A stretch of 64,000 nucleotides of DNA from JANWXD01 sp035575135 (GCA_035575135.1 DATLYE010000075.1:25227-89226); one strand, 5' to 3'. Positions 40,038 to 49,861 are shown, numbered from the stretch's first letter. Made by a program: numbers and translations. Notes: generated by a model from the sequence alone, not told the origin.

Positions 40038-42890
40038 CTACGCAACCGGGGAACTGTGAAGCCTTTCGCCGCAGCCCTCCAGCACGGCGCGGAGGTAGCG
40101 GCCGGTGTGGGACCCGGGCGCCGCCGCGATCTGCTCCGGCGGCCCCTCGGCCACGATGCGCCCGCCGGCATCGCCTCCTTCCGGCCCGAGGTCAATCACC
40201 CAGTCGGCGGCGCGGATCACCTCCAGGTTGTGCTCGATGATGAGCACGCTCCCGCCGTTGTGGATCAGGCGTTCGAAGGCGTCGAGCAGGCGCGCGATGT
40301 CGTCAAAGTGCAGCCCGGTGGTGGGTTCGTCGAAGATGTAGAGGGTACCCCGGCAGTCGGTCAGCGCCAGATGCGCGGCAAGTTTGACGCGCTGCGCCTC
40401 GCCGCCTGACAGGGTCGTCGCCGACTGCCCCAGGCGCAGATATCCGAGTCCCACCTCGTCGAGTACGCGCAGCCTGTCCGCCACCCGCGGCACATCGGCG
40501 AAAAACTCCAGCGCCTCCTTCACCGTGAGCTGGAGCACTTCGTGGATATTGAGGCCGCGGTAGCGGACCTCCAGGATGCTGCTCTTGAACCGCGTCCCCT
40601 TGCACTCCTCGCACACCAGCTCGACGTCGGCCAGAAACTGCATCTCGACGGTGACCACGCCGTCGCCCTGACAGGTCTCGCAGCGCCCGCCCGGAATGTT
40701 GAACGAGAAATACCCGGGCGTGTAGCCGCGGCGCTGCGCCTCCGCCGTACTCGCAAACAGCGCGCGGATCGCATCGAACGCCTTCAGATAGGTCACGGGA
40801 TTGGACCGGGGCGTGCGCCCGATGGGCGACTGGTCCACAAGCACCACATTGGAAACCAGGTGCGCGCCTTCCACGGCCCGGCAGGTCTGCTTCGGCGCGA
40901 GCTCGGGCATCTCCTCGTCCTGGGCTTCTGCAGGGACGAAGCCGCGCAGCCGCGCCTGCAGGGATCGGTAGATCACGTCATGCACCAGCGTGGACTTGCC
41001 GGAGCCCGACACTCCCGTGATGACCACCATCATGCCGAGCGGGACGCTCACGTCAATCCCCTTGAGATTGTGCGCCCGTGCGCCCAGGAAGCGCAGCATG
41101 CGAGCCGGATCCGCCCGGCGCCGCGCGCGCCGCAACGAAGTCTTCAGATCGCCGCGGAGATATTTGCCGGTCAGCGATCCGGCGCCGTCAGACACCAGCG
41201 CCGCATAGGGTCCCTGAAAGACCACCCGCCCGCCGTGTTCGCCCGCCCCGGGACCCAGGTCCACGATGTGATCGGCGGCGCGCATCACATCGGCGTCGTG
41301 CTCGACCACGATGACCGTGTTGCCGAGATCCCGCAGCTCTTTCAGGATCCGGATGAGGCGGCCCGTGTCGCGGGGGTGCAGTCCGATCGAAGGCTCGTCG
41401 AGCACGTAGCAGGCCCCCACCAGCCGCGAGCCCAGGCACGTGGCCAGCTGGATGCGCTGAGCCTCGCCGCCGGAAAGCGTCGAAGACAGCCGGTCCAGAG
41501 TGACGTAATCCAGGCCCACGTCGTTCAGAAATTTCAACCGCTGGCGGATCTCCGTGAGCACCTGCCCGGCAATCTGCTCCTCGGCCGGCTCCAGCCGGAG
41601 CTCCTCGAAGAACCGGTGCGCCGCCGCGATATCCATGCGCACGACTTCGCCCAGCGTCTTGCCGCCCACGCGCACGTACAATGCCTCTTTCCTCAGGCGC
41701 GCCCCGCGACACTCCGGACATTCGGCATAGCCGCGGTAGCGGCTCAGAAACACACGCACGTGAACTTTGTACTTTTTCCGCTCGAGCCGGGCAAAGAAGC
41801 CGCGAATGCCCCGGAACCGGCCCTCGCCCTCCACCAGAAACCGGCGTTCTTCCTCCGTCAACTCCGCAAACGGCACATCGAACCGCACCCGGCCGCGGCC
41901 GTATTTCTTGAGCTCGTACCACATCCACCGGTGCTGCGGCCGCTCCCAGGGTTCGATGGCGCCCTCATCCAGGGTGAGCGACTTGTCGGGAACCACGCGG
42001 TCCAGGTCGTAATCAATCGTGTTGCCGAACCCCTGACACCGCGGACAGGCGCCCGTCGGGCTGTTGAAGCTGAACAGGCTGGGTTCCGGCTCCACAAATT
42101 CGAGATCGCACTGCTTGCAGGCGAACTTCTCGCTGAACCGGAAGCGCCGCTCCCCGCCCGGCTCCTCGAAGATGACTTCGCCCGCCTCGCGGTAGCAGAT
42201 CTCCACGGCATCCACGATCCGGGAGTGCAGATCCGGGGCGATGGCGATGCGGTCCACCAGCGCGAACAACGGCTCGGAGAAGTTGATGTCGAGCAGGGAC
42301 TCCGGCGCGGAGAACTCAAACGTCCGGCCGTTCTGAAACAGCCGGTTGAATCCTTTCCGGCGCAGCTCGAACAGCTGGTCGCGGAGCATCCCGGTGTCTT
42401 GCGGGCGCGCGAAGCGGACCGGAAACAGCACGTACCAGCGCGAACCTTGCGGCTCGCTCAGCATGCGCGCCGCCACCTGATCCACCGTGTCGCGCAGAAC
42501 CTGGCGCCCGCACCCGGGGCAGTAAGTGCGCCCCACCCGCGCGTACAGGAGGCGCAGAAAATCGTAGACCTCGGTGGCCGTGGCCACGGTCGAGCGCGGA
42601 TTGCGGGCCGTGTTTTTCTGGCGGATGGCGATCGGGGGCGCCAGCCCGTCCATCTCGTCCACGTCCGGCTTTTCCATCCGCTCCAGGAACTGGCGCGCGT
42701 AGGCCGACAGCGACTCCACATACCGCCGCTGCCCTTCGGCATAGATCGTGTCAAAGACAAGCGAAGACTTCCCCGAACCGGACACACCCGTGACCACCGT
42801 GAGCCGGTTGTGCGGAATCTCCAGTGAGATGTTCTTCAGATTGTGGACCCGCGCGCCGCGGATCCGGATGGAGTCCTCCACTACAATCAT
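40038..42890 (-). CDS. uvrA: Excinuclease ABC subunit A
   Basis: 950 aa from ATG 42890; a longer in-frame opening to 43193 overlaps mutY and lacks coding character. Two ABC modules: Walker A VTGVSGSGKSSLVFDTIYAEGQRRYVESLSAYARQFL (start) and VITGVSGSGKSTLVHDVIYRSL; signatures TLSGGEAQRIQLATCLG and TLSGGEAQRVKLAAHLA; zinc-finger Cys sets CPGCGRQV..., CPRCQGFGN and CETCQGDGVV. Recognises DNA damage for nucleotide-excision repair with UvrB. Divergent from mutY with only 33 bases between start codons. Confidence 0.96.
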   Translation of the reverse strand: MIVVEDSIRIRGARVHNLKNISLEIPHNRLTVVTGVSGSGKSSLVFDTIYAEGQRRYVESLSAYARQFLERMEKPDVDEMDGLAPPIAIRQKNTARNPRSTVATATEVYDFLRLLYARVGRTYCPGCGRQVLRDTVDQVAARMLSEPQGSRWYVLFPVRFARPQDTGMLRDQLFELRRKGFNRLFQNGRTFEFSAPESLLDINFSEPLFALVDRIAIAPDLHSRIVDAVEICYREAGEVIFEEPGGERRFRFSEKFACKQCDLEFVEPEPSLFSFNSPTGACPRCQGFGNTIDYDLDRVVPDKSLTLDEGAIEPWERPQHRWMWYELKKYGRGRVRFDVPFAELTEEERRFLVEGEGRFRGIRGFFARLERKKYKVHVRVFLSRYRGYAECPECRGARLRKEALYVRVGGKTLGEVVRMDIAAAHRFFEELRLEPAEEQIAGQVLTEIRQRLKFLNDVGLDYVTLDRLSSTLSGGEAQRIQLATCLGSRLVGACYVLDEPSIGLHPRDTGRLIRILKELRDLGNTVIVVEHDADVMRAADHIVDLGPGAGEHGGRVVFQGPYAALVSDGAGSLTGKYLRGDLKTSLRRARRRADPARMLRFLGARAHNLKGIDVSVPLGMMVVITGVSGSGKSTLVHDVIYRSLQARLRGFVPAEAQDEEMPELAPKQTCRAVEGAHLVSNVVLVDQSPIGRTPRSNPVTYLKAFDAIRALFASTAEAQRRGYTPGYFSFNIPGGRCETCQGDGVVTVEMQFLADVELVCEECKGTRFKSSILEVRYRGLNIHEVLQLTVKEALEFFADVPRVADRLRVLDEVGLGYLRLGQSATTLSGGEAQRVKLAAHLALTDCRGTLYIFDEPTTGLHFDDIARLLDAFERLIHNGGSVLIIEHNLEVIRAADWVIDLGPEGGDAGGRIVAEGPPEQIAAAPGSHTGRYLRAVLEGCGERLHSSPVA

Positions 42891-42923
42891 TGTATTCACC
42901 GCTTCCGATCCGGAGCACTGCTG

Positions 42924-43913
42924 GTGCGGCACCAGATCGCCATCCGCCGCGCGCTGCTTGCGTGGTACCGCCGCTCGGCGCGCGCCTTGCCTTGGCGCGC
43001 CACACGCGATCCCTACCGCATCTGGGTCTCCGAGATCATGCTCCAGCAGACGCGCGCGGCGGCCGTCGTGCCCTACTACCGGCGCTTCCTGCGCGCCTTC
43101 CCGAACGTGAGGCGGCTTGCGGAGGCATCCGAGCAGGAGCTGCTGCGCGTCTGGGCCGGCCTGGGTTACTACCAGCGGGCTCGCAACATGCACCGGGCCG
43201 CGCAGCGCATCGTCGAGCTAGGGCGGTTCCCCAGCGAATATGTTTCGATCCGCGCTTTACCCGGCGTGGGTGAGTATACCGCCGCCGCAGTCGCCAGCAT
43301 CGCCTTCGACCTTCCCTACGCCGTCCTGGACGGCAATGTGGCGCGCGTGCTCGCCCGGCTGCTCGCCGAGAATACGGACGTCCGTTCCGGGACGGGAAAG
43401 GCCCGGCTCCGCCGTGCGGCGGAGTTACTGCTCGACCGGAAGCACCCGGGTGACTTCAATCAGGCTTTGATGGAACTCGGCGCCACCGTCTGCCTGCCGC
43501 GAAACCCTCGTTGCGGCGACTGCCCGCTGGCCGCGTGGTGTCGGGCATGCCGCATGGGTGTCGTAAGCCAGATCCCCGCAAAGCGCCGGCGTGAAGGGCC
43601 GCAAGCTTCCGAACGCACTCTGCTTTTGATCGAACGCAACGGCTCGCTGCTGCTCAAGCGTCGCCCGCCGGTGGGCCAGCTTCAGGGCTTTTTCGAGCTC
43701 CCCGAGCCGGCGGATCTGCCGAACGCCCGGCTGGGGCCGGAGCTTGGCCGGTTCCACCACTCCATCACCAATCGCCGCTACCTGATCACGGTGCGATCGG
43801 CACGCGGGGCTCCGCCTGAGGGTCCGTTTCTGTGGGCGCCGGAATGCGATCTCCCTGAGCTGCCTCTGACAACCGCCACGCGGAAGGCGCTGGCGCTACG
43901 TAGCAAGCGTTAA
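42924..43913 (+). CDS. mutY: A/G-specific adenine glycosylase
   Basis: 329 aa from GTG 42924, supported by GGAG eight bases upstream. The helix-hairpin-helix segment LPGVGEYTAAAVASIAF and Asp in VLDGNVARVLARL are in place, with the catalytic Glu in VSEIMLQQTR. The Fe-S cysteines occur in CLPRNPRCGDCPLAAWC. The C-terminal 110 residues resemble a NUDIX-like 8-oxoG-binding domain (LLLIERNGSLLLKRRPPVGQLQGFFELPE, split). Removes adenine opposite 8-oxoguanine. Confidence 0.92.
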   Translation: MRHQIAIRRALLAWYRRSARALPWRATRDPYRIWVSEIMLQQTRAAAVVPYYRRFLRAFPNVRRLAEASEQELLRVWAGLGYYQRARNMHRAAQRIVELGRFPSEYVSIRALPGVGEYTAAAVASIAFDLPYAVLDGNVARVLARLLAENTDVRSGTGKARLRRAAELLLDRKHPGDFNQALMELGATVCLPRNPRCGDCPLAAWCRACRMGVVSQIPAKRRREGPQASERTLLLIERNGSLLLKRRPPVGQLQGFFELPEPADLPNARLGPELGRFHHSITNRRYLITVRSARGAPPEGPFLWAPECDLPELPLTTATRKALALRSKR

Positions 43914-43989
43914 CTTCACGGCGAATCGTTGTAAAATCCGCAACACATCGGCCGGCTGCGTGCGTCTGTCTGACTAAACTGGGACTGGG

Positions 43990-45642
43990 ATGCTACGGCG
44001 GCGAAAAATTTTCATCGCAAAGACAATTGCACTTCTTTCTGTCGTTCCGGTTCTTATTTATGCGTATGCCTCCGGCCCTCCCCCTCGTAAAACCGGGGCA
44101 CCGGGCGATGGCAGCTGCTTTGAAGCCGGATGCCACATGGCCGGCGGCACCCTCATTCAAAACTCGACCGCAATTCAGCTTAACGTCGGCCGGCCTGACA
44201 TGACCTATGTCCCGGGCGGGCCGAAGGTCCGCTGGACCGTCACGATCACGGATCCCCAGGCCGTGACCTACGGCTTCCAGCTTACCGCGCGCCTTGCGAG
44301 CGATCCGGCCAACGGCCAGGCGGGGGATTTTGAGCCGGCCGACGGCACCACCCAGGTGCTGTGCGACGATGGCGCCCTCAAGACTGCTACTCAGCCCTGC
44401 CGCCCCGGCGTCACCGTCCAGTTCGTCGAGCATCGCATGCCACGGTCACCTGGAACGTTCAGCTTCGACTGGACGCCTCCTTCCACCAACGCCGGCAATA
44501 TTCAGGTCTGGGTTGCGGCCAACGCAGCCAATGGAAACGGCCAGCAGACTGGTGACCGCATCCATCTGGCCGGGCCGTTCGTCATCACACCGGCCGCCGG
44601 CCCGCGCCCCACCGTCTCGCAAGGCGGTGTCGTCGGCGCCTGGGATTTCAGACCCAGGATCTCCTCGGGAGCCTGGATTTCGATCTTTGGCTCCAACCTC
44701 GCTTCCACCACGCGAACCTGGCGCACCGACGAGATCGTCAACGGACAGCTCCCCACCCAGCTCGACGGAGTGAGCGTCAAAATCAATAACCGCGACGCCT
44801 TCACGTTCTTCATCAGCCCCACGCAGATCAATGTCCAGGTTCCGGACGACGACACAACCGGACCGGTCCCTGTCGTGGTCACAACACCCAACGGCACGAG
44901 CGACCCCGTCATGGTGGACAAGCAGCGCGTGGCCCCCGCATTGTTTACCTGGGCGGGAGTGGTTCCGGAGGGCGAGCGGTTCGTCGGAGCGCTGTTCCCG
45001 GACAGCGGAAGGCTGTCTCCGGAAGGCAGTTTTTCTGGCAACCCCTGGGTGGGCCGGCCCGGCTTGCTCGCTCCGCTGGGCATCCCGACGCGGCCGGCCC
45101 AGCCGGGCGAGTTCGTCCTGTTGTTCGCCACCGGGTGCGGCGAAACCAACCCAGCCCAGCCGGCAGGGCGGGTGGTGAGCGGCGTACCCCGGCTGGCCAA
45201 TCCCGTCGCCGTGCGCATCGGAGGCGTGCAGGCGGAAGTGTTAGACAATACGGGCTTTCTCATCTTTGCCGGCGAGTGCCAGTTCAACGTGCGGATCCCT
45301 GAGCTGGCCGACGGGGACCATCCCGTCGAACTGCAAATCGCAGGGGTGGCTACCCAACAGGACGTCCGGATCACCGTACAGCTGAGAAGTTCCAGCGCCC
45401 GGCGCCACTACTTGCCTGAGGCGACTCATGCGAGCAGTGGTGTGCCTTGCCCTGGCGGCGGCGTCGCTCGGTTCTGCCCAAAGCGAAGTCACCTGCACGG
45501 CCACGGGGCCTTGCTATTCCGAAGCGGGCGTCGTCAACGCCGCCAGCTTCGTCTCCGGCGCCCTGGCCCCCAACACGCTCGCGACGCTGTTTGGATCGCG
45601 CCTGGCCTGGAGCACAAGGGCGATCACCTGGGACGACGTTGA
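43990..45642 (+). CDS. Exported Reelin-like plus Solibacter-type repeat (TIGR03437-like) protein, C-terminus probably shifted
   Basis: 550 codons. Signal peptide to about residue 28. Residues 40-200 resemble the choice-of-anchor/Reelin-type domain with CFEAGCHMAGG and FSFDWTPP. Residues 215-470 are the C-terminal module common in Solibacter (SGAWISIFGSNLASTTRTW, VSVKINNRDAFTFFISPTQINVQVPDD, FVLLFATGCGETNPAQPAGRVV). After VRITVQL the frame becomes Arg/His/Gly-rich and covers 215 bases of the next gene, so the real protein may end near 45390 and a stop may have been lost by a one-base shift. Secreted or surface; function unknown. Confidence 0.75.
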   Translation: MLRRRKIFIAKTIALLSVVPVLIYAYASGPPPRKTGAPGDGSCFEAGCHMAGGTLIQNSTAIQLNVGRPDMTYVPGGPKVRWTVTITDPQAVTYGFQLTARLASDPANGQAGDFEPADGTTQVLCDDGALKTATQPCRPGVTVQFVEHRMPRSPGTFSFDWTPPSTNAGNIQVWVAANAANGNGQQTGDRIHLAGPFVITPAAGPRPTVSQGGVVGAWDFRPRISSGAWISIFGSNLASTTRTWRTDEIVNGQLPTQLDGVSVKINNRDAFTFFISPTQINVQVPDDDTTGPVPVVVTTPNGTSDPVMVDKQRVAPALFTWAGVVPEGERFVGALFPDSGRLSPEGSFSGNPWVGRPGLLAPLGIPTRPAQPGEFVLLFATGCGETNPAQPAGRVVSGVPRLANPVAVRIGGVQAEVLDNTGFLIFAGECQFNVRIPELADGDHPVELQIAGVATQQDVRITVQLRSSSARRHYLPEATHASSGVPCPGGGVARFCPKRSHLHGHGALLFRSGRRQRRQLRLRRPGPQHARDAVWIAPGLEHKGDHLGRR

Positions 45643-46231
45643 AGCAGGAACGCTACCGACAGTGCTGCCGGGCACGGGTGTGCGCGTCTTAGTCAACAAC
45701 CGGCCGGCCCAGATTTACTATGTTTCTCCCACCCAGGTGAATTTCCTGGTTCCGACCAATCTCATCGCAGGAGAGGTTACCGTACAGCTGGTCCGGGATG
45801 CGACGGCGGGGCCTCCCGTACGCCTCCGGCTGCGCGACACCGCCCCGGCGCTGTTTCTGCTCGATCCGGAAACCGTCGTCGCCACGCGTGCGGATTTCTC
45901 CCTGATTACCCGCGAAAATCCGGCTTCTCCCGGAGAGGAAGTCATCCTGTGGGCTACCGGACTGGGGCCGACCGTACCACCCCAAATTTACGGCCAGATC
46001 CCGATGGCCGCAAGCTGGATCGCACGGGCGGCGGAATTTCGCGTGTTTCTCGACGGCGATCCGCTCGCCGCTGAGCAGATCTCCTATGTGGGGGTGGCCC
46101 CCGGCTTTGCCGGCCTGTATCAGGTCAACCTGAAGCTCCCCGCCGAGCTGCCGCCCAATCCTGAAATCCGTGTCGCTGTCGGCGATGAGATCAGTCCCCC
46201 GGGCTTCCGGCTGCCGGCGGGCTCCCGTTGA
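45428..46231 (+). CDS. Exported Solibacter-type TIGR03437-like protein
   Basis: 267 aa. Signal peptide MRAVVCLALAAASLGSAQ. A single copy of the module seen in the upstream gene: EAGVVNAASFVSGALAPNTLATLFGSRLAW, VRVLVNNRPAQIYYVSPTQVNFLVPTNL, EEVILWATGLGPTVPP and AGLYQVNLKLPAEL. GAGG ribosome site before the ATG. Likely exported with its neighbour; function unknown. It is a paralogue of the upstream module by direct comparison of the motifs. Confidence 0.8.
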   Translation: MRAVVCLALAAASLGSAQSEVTCTATGPCYSEAGVVNAASFVSGALAPNTLATLFGSRLAWSTRAITWDDVEAGTLPTVLPGTGVRVLVNNRPAQIYYVSPTQVNFLVPTNLIAGEVTVQLVRDATAGPPVRLRLRDTAPALFLLDPETVVATRADFSLITRENPASPGEEVILWATGLGPTVPPQIYGQIPMAASWIARAAEFRVFLDGDPLAAEQISYVGVAPGFAGLYQVNLKLPAELPPNPEIRVAVGDEISPPGFRLPAGSR

Positions 46232-46309
46232 CCCCATCATGGGGGCAACCGGATCCGGCCGAGGCACGTTTAACCCGATGTGGGCTAGAATGAGCCCGAG
46301 GAGGGCGTT

Positions 46310-47131
46310 ATGAGACGCCGCGGTCTCGCAATGATTCTTGGCGTGGCTTGTGCCCTCATGGCACAGACAGCACCCGAGGGCGAAAAGGAAGAGCCGAAGG
46401 GCTGGCGTGAGGCCGGCGCAGCTCCGGCGGGCCAGTACGTGGTCGAACCCGGCACACGTATCCCCTTGAGCATGCTCAACAGCGTCAGCACGAAGCACTC
46501 CGCAGAAGGGGATCGCGTCTACCTGGAGACGATCTTTCCGATCCTGGTCAACGGCCGTGTGGTGATTCCTCCGGGAAGTTATGTGGCGGGCACGATCACT
46601 GAAGTCAAGCGCCCGGGTCGCGTCAAAGGCCGCGGCGAGCTCTATCTGCGGTTTGACTCCCTCACGCTACCGAACGGTGTGACCCGGGACTTTCGCGCCC
46701 GTGTGGGGGCCCTCGACGGCACCTCTACCCAGGAGCTGGATCGCAGCGAAGGCAAGATCAAGAGCGAAGGAAATAAGGGCGGTGACGCGCGCACAGTCGG
46801 CGAAGCTACTGCCGCGGGCGCTTCCGTCGGCGTCATTGCCGGAAGCGCCGCGGGCCGGGCGGGACTGGGGGCCGGAATCGGCGCCGCCGCCGGAGCCACG
46901 GCAGGCATGCTGGGTGTGCTCCTGTCGCGGGGCCCGGACGCCGTCCTCGCCCGGGGCACGACGCTCGAGATGGTCCTGGACCGCCCGCTGACGTTCACCT
47001 CCGAGGAAATTGACTTCAGCGGCGCGTTGATTCCGCGGGCCAACGCCGGCGCCAGCGCGCCCGCTGGCCGCACCGATAAGGACCGGCGCAGCCTGCCGCT
47101 ACCCGGCCGCGTGGGCCGCTGGCCGTACTGA
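46310..47131 (+). CDS. Exported TrbI/VirB10-like protein
   Basis: 273 aa with a signal peptide at 1-19. Residues 45-130 resemble the VirB10/TrbI beta-barrel core: YVVEPGTRIPLSMLNSVSTKHSAEGDRVYLETIFPILVNGRVVIPPGSYVAG (split here), then LYLRFDSLTLPNG. A Gly/Ala-rich segment at 165-205 could be a hydrophobic patch. No other conjugation genes are present, and this short form is common as a stand-alone gene in Acidobacteria, so a type IV secretion role is not implied. Confidence 0.7.
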   Translation: MRRRGLAMILGVACALMAQTAPEGEKEEPKGWREAGAAPAGQYVVEPGTRIPLSMLNSVSTKHSAEGDRVYLETIFPILVNGRVVIPPGSYVAGTITEVKRPGRVKGRGELYLRFDSLTLPNGVTRDFRARVGALDGTSTQELDRSEGKIKSEGNKGGDARTVGEATAAGASVGVIAGSAAGRAGLGAGIGAAAGATAGMLGVLLSRGPDAVLARGTTLEMVLDRPLTFTSEEIDFSGALIPRANAGASAPAGRTDKDRRSLPLPGRVGRWPY

Positions 47132-47161
47132 CCTGAGGCAAGGAGGGCTGTTGGCGGGAAA

Positions 47162-49861
47162 GTGACCGATCGCGCGCACCCCGTCACCCTCCCTTCGCTG
47201 TTGAGTTATTGGGCGGCTTGCTCCCCTGAGCGGCCTGCCATCCTCGCACCCGGCCGATCTCCCTTGTCCTACGGCGACCTCCGCCGGCACGTGGAACTGC
47301 TGTCAGGACAACTCCACGCTTCGGGCATTGGCTCCCGCGACCGAGTCGCCGTGGTCGTGCCGAACGGACCGGAGGCGGCGGTTTTGTTTCTGGCGGCGGC
47401 CTCTGCGGCCGCATGTGCGCCCCTGAACCCCGCCTACAAAGTCGGCGAATTGGAGTCTTACCTCCGTGATTTACAGCCGAAGGCGCTTGTGGCGGATGCC
47501 GAGCGATGTCCCGCGGCCCTCGAGGCTGCGCGCCGGCTGGCGATTCCCGTGATTCGCATTGCCGTCCCGCCTGGCGCTCCCGCGGGCCTGCTCCGCCTCG
47601 AGCCCGTGCACATTGCAGCGGAGGCAGACGGCGGCCCCGGCTCGGAAGACGTAGCGCTGCTCCTGCACACGTCCGGAACCACCTCACGGCCAAAACTGGT
47701 CCCGCTCACCCACCGCAATCTGTGTGCGTCCGCCCGCAACATTGCAGCGACTCTGGAGCTAGGCCCCGCTGACCGCTGCCTCAATGTCATGCCGCTGTTC
47801 CACATCCACGGCCTCGTCGCAGCGGTGCTGGCCTCACTTTATTCCGGCGCAAGCGTGGTCTGCTCGCCCGGATTCCTCGCAGCGAAGTTCTTGGAGTGGA
47901 TCGCCGAGCTGCAACCGACCTGGTATACGGCGGCGCCGACGATCCATCAGGCGGCCCTCAGTGTTGCCTCGCAGGCACGAGTGCCCCTCGACGGCCTGCC
48001 CCTCCGTTTCATCCGTTCTTGCTCCGCAGCTCTTCCGCCCCGCCTCATGGCCGAACTGGAGGAAGCCTTCCAGGTTCCCGTCATCGAAGCCTACGGAATG
48101 ACCGAAGCGGCCCATCAGGTTGCCAGTAACCGCCTGGGGCCTTGCGGGCGCCTGCCTGGCTCGGTCGGATGGGCGACGGGCGTGGAAATTGCAATTCTGG
48201 ACGAACGCGGCGAAATTCTGCCGCCCGGCATGAGTGGAGAGGTCGCCATTCGCGGAGAAAGTGTCATTCGCGGCTACCTCGACAATCCCGAGGCAAATAA
48301 GGCTGCCTTTTGCGACGGGTGGTTCCGTACGGGAGATCAGGGCAGACTCGATGAGGAGGGGCGTTTGTTCCTGAACGGGCGGCTGAAAGAGATCATCAAC
48401 CGCGGCGGTGAAAAGATTTCCCCTCGCGAAATTGACGAGGTTCTGATGATGCATCCCGGCGTCGCGCAGGCGGTCGCGTTTGCGATTCCTCACCGCACTC
48501 TGGGCGAGGAAGTCGCCGCGGCCGTGGTGCTCAAGCCGGGCGCCGCGGTCAGTCCTCAGGCACTACGGCAGTTCGCCTCCGAACATCTGGCCGAGTTCAA
48601 AGTCCCCCGTGTCATTCGCCTCGTGGATGAGATTCCCAAAGGGCCGACCGGAAAGCTCCAGCGGATCGGTCTGGCCGCGGCATTGGGCATCAACCCGGCA
48701 CAACCGTCGCACACAGCGACAGCGGTGCAGGCGCCGCGAACGAAAATAGAGCAACGGCTCGCCGCCCTTTGGAGCGAAGTTCTCGGTCTGGACACGATCG
48801 GGGTAACCGACGACTTCTTTGAGCTGGGCGGGAACTCCGTGCTGGCCGCGCTCGTGGTGGCGCGCATCAACGAAGACTGCCAGGCGGGACTTTCCCTGGC
48901 TGAGTTTCTGGCTTCGCCCTCGATTTCCGCCATCGCTGAATTGCTCGAATCGAGCGCGAAACGACAGGTCCCAGAGGGCGTGATTCCGATTCGGGGCTCG
49001 GGGACACGTCCTGCCCTGTTCTGTCATCCCGGAGCCAGTGGAAGTCTAACAGGCTTTTTCCATGTCGCTGCATCCCTGGACCCGGAGCAACCGGTGTTCG
49101 GTTTCCTGTTGCCTCCGTGGAGCCCAGAGATCGAAAAGCAAGGCATCACGGGGCTGGCGGAGACTCGCATCGCCCAGATCCGGGCGATCCAATCCCGGGG
49201 ACCGTACTTCTTGGCGGGTGCGTGTCTGGGAGGCCTCGTTGCTTTCGAAATCGCGCGCCAGCTCGAAGAAGCTGGCGAGGAGGTGGGGTTAGTGGCCCTG
49301 GTGGATACGTTCAACCCCGGATGGCGTCCGGCCGGTTCCGCCTCGGGACTGGCCGAGCGGCTATCCCACGGGTTGGACCGCGCGCTGTTCCATCTCAGGA
49401 AACTCACGTCGGGAACCTTCAGCGAGCGCAAAGCGTACTTCCGCCTCAGAGTCTCCGCCTTTTGGGACGCACGGCGACAGCAGGTGGGAGGGGCGATCTA
49501 CTGCGCTTTCCGCAAGCTGGGCAGGCTCCCTCCCCAGCTTCTCCGGCGCGTTGTCTACCCCCTGCACCTCGCGGAACGCCACTACCGGCCCCTGCCTTAT
49601 CATGGCCGGGCCATTCTGTTCCAGAGCACCGATCCTCGCGCCGGTGTGTATCCGGTTCCTTTGATGGGATGGCAGGAAGTCTTGCGGGGGGAAACCCTGC
49701 ACTTCCATATGCCGGGAAGCCACGAGGGCCTGCTGGCCGGCGCCAACGCCGCCCAAGTCGCCAGGATCCTGTCAGACGCCATCCGCCGTTACGTACCAGC
49801 AGAGCCTCGGCCGATCAGCGGACCTGCACCACTTCCAGAAACGCGCGCGCAGCGTGGCTGA
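47162..49861 (+). CDS. Stand-alone adenylation-thiolation-thioesterase protein (NRPS-like)
   Basis: 899 aa from GTG 47162. Residues 1-505 are an AMP-dependent adenylation/acyl-CoA ligase domain (LLHTSGTTSRPKLVPLTHRN, YGMTEAAHQV, DGWFRTGDQGRLDEEGRLFLNGRLKEIINRGGEKISPREID, split; PKGPTGKLQRIGL). A phosphopantetheine carrier follows at 520-595 (DDFFELGGNSVLAAL, Ser559). A thioesterase at 610-890 has GACLGGLVAFEIARQL, with Cys688 where Ser is usual. The acyl substrate is unknown. Convergent end overlaps lysR by 47 bases. Likely makes a small acyl-derived metabolite. Confidence 0.85.
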   Translation: MTDRAHPVTLPSLLSYWAACSPERPAILAPGRSPLSYGDLRRHVELLSGQLHASGIGSRDRVAVVVPNGPEAAVLFLAAASAAACAPLNPAYKVGELESYLRDLQPKALVADAERCPAALEAARRLAIPVIRIAVPPGAPAGLLRLEPVHIAAEADGGPGSEDVALLLHTSGTTSRPKLVPLTHRNLCASARNIAATLELGPADRCLNVMPLFHIHGLVAAVLASLYSGASVVCSPGFLAAKFLEWIAELQPTWYTAAPTIHQAALSVASQARVPLDGLPLRFIRSCSAALPPRLMAELEEAFQVPVIEAYGMTEAAHQVASNRLGPCGRLPGSVGWATGVEIAILDERGEILPPGMSGEVAIRGESVIRGYLDNPEANKAAFCDGWFRTGDQGRLDEEGRLFLNGRLKEIINRGGEKISPREIDEVLMMHPGVAQAVAFAIPHRTLGEEVAAAVVLKPGAAVSPQALRQFASEHLAEFKVPRVIRLVDEIPKGPTGKLQRIGLAAALGINPAQPSHTATAVQAPRTKIEQRLAALWSEVLGLDTIGVTDDFFELGGNSVLAALVVARINEDCQAGLSLAEFLASPSISAIAELLESSAKRQVPEGVIPIRGSGTRPALFCHPGASGSLTGFFHVAASLDPEQPVFGFLLPPWSPEIEKQGITGLAETRIAQIRAIQSRGPYFLAGACLGGLVAFEIARQLEEAGEEVGLVALVDTFNPGWRPAGSASGLAERLSHGLDRALFHLRKLTSGTFSERKAYFRLRVSAFWDARRQQVGGAIYCAFRKLGRLPPQLLRRVVYPLHLAERHYRPLPYHGRAILFQSTDPRAGVYPVPLMGWQEVLRGETLHFHMPGSHEGLLAGANAAQVARILSDAIRRYVPAEPRPISGPAPLPETRAQRG

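Noticed and set aside
40542..42827. 761-codon plus-strand frame opposite uvrA
   Set aside because: Antisense to a certain gene in a GC-rich genome; no motif of its own.
46310..47131. VirB10-like protein taken as evidence for a conjugation system
   Set aside because: No other type IV secretion genes nearby; short stand-alone forms are common in this group.
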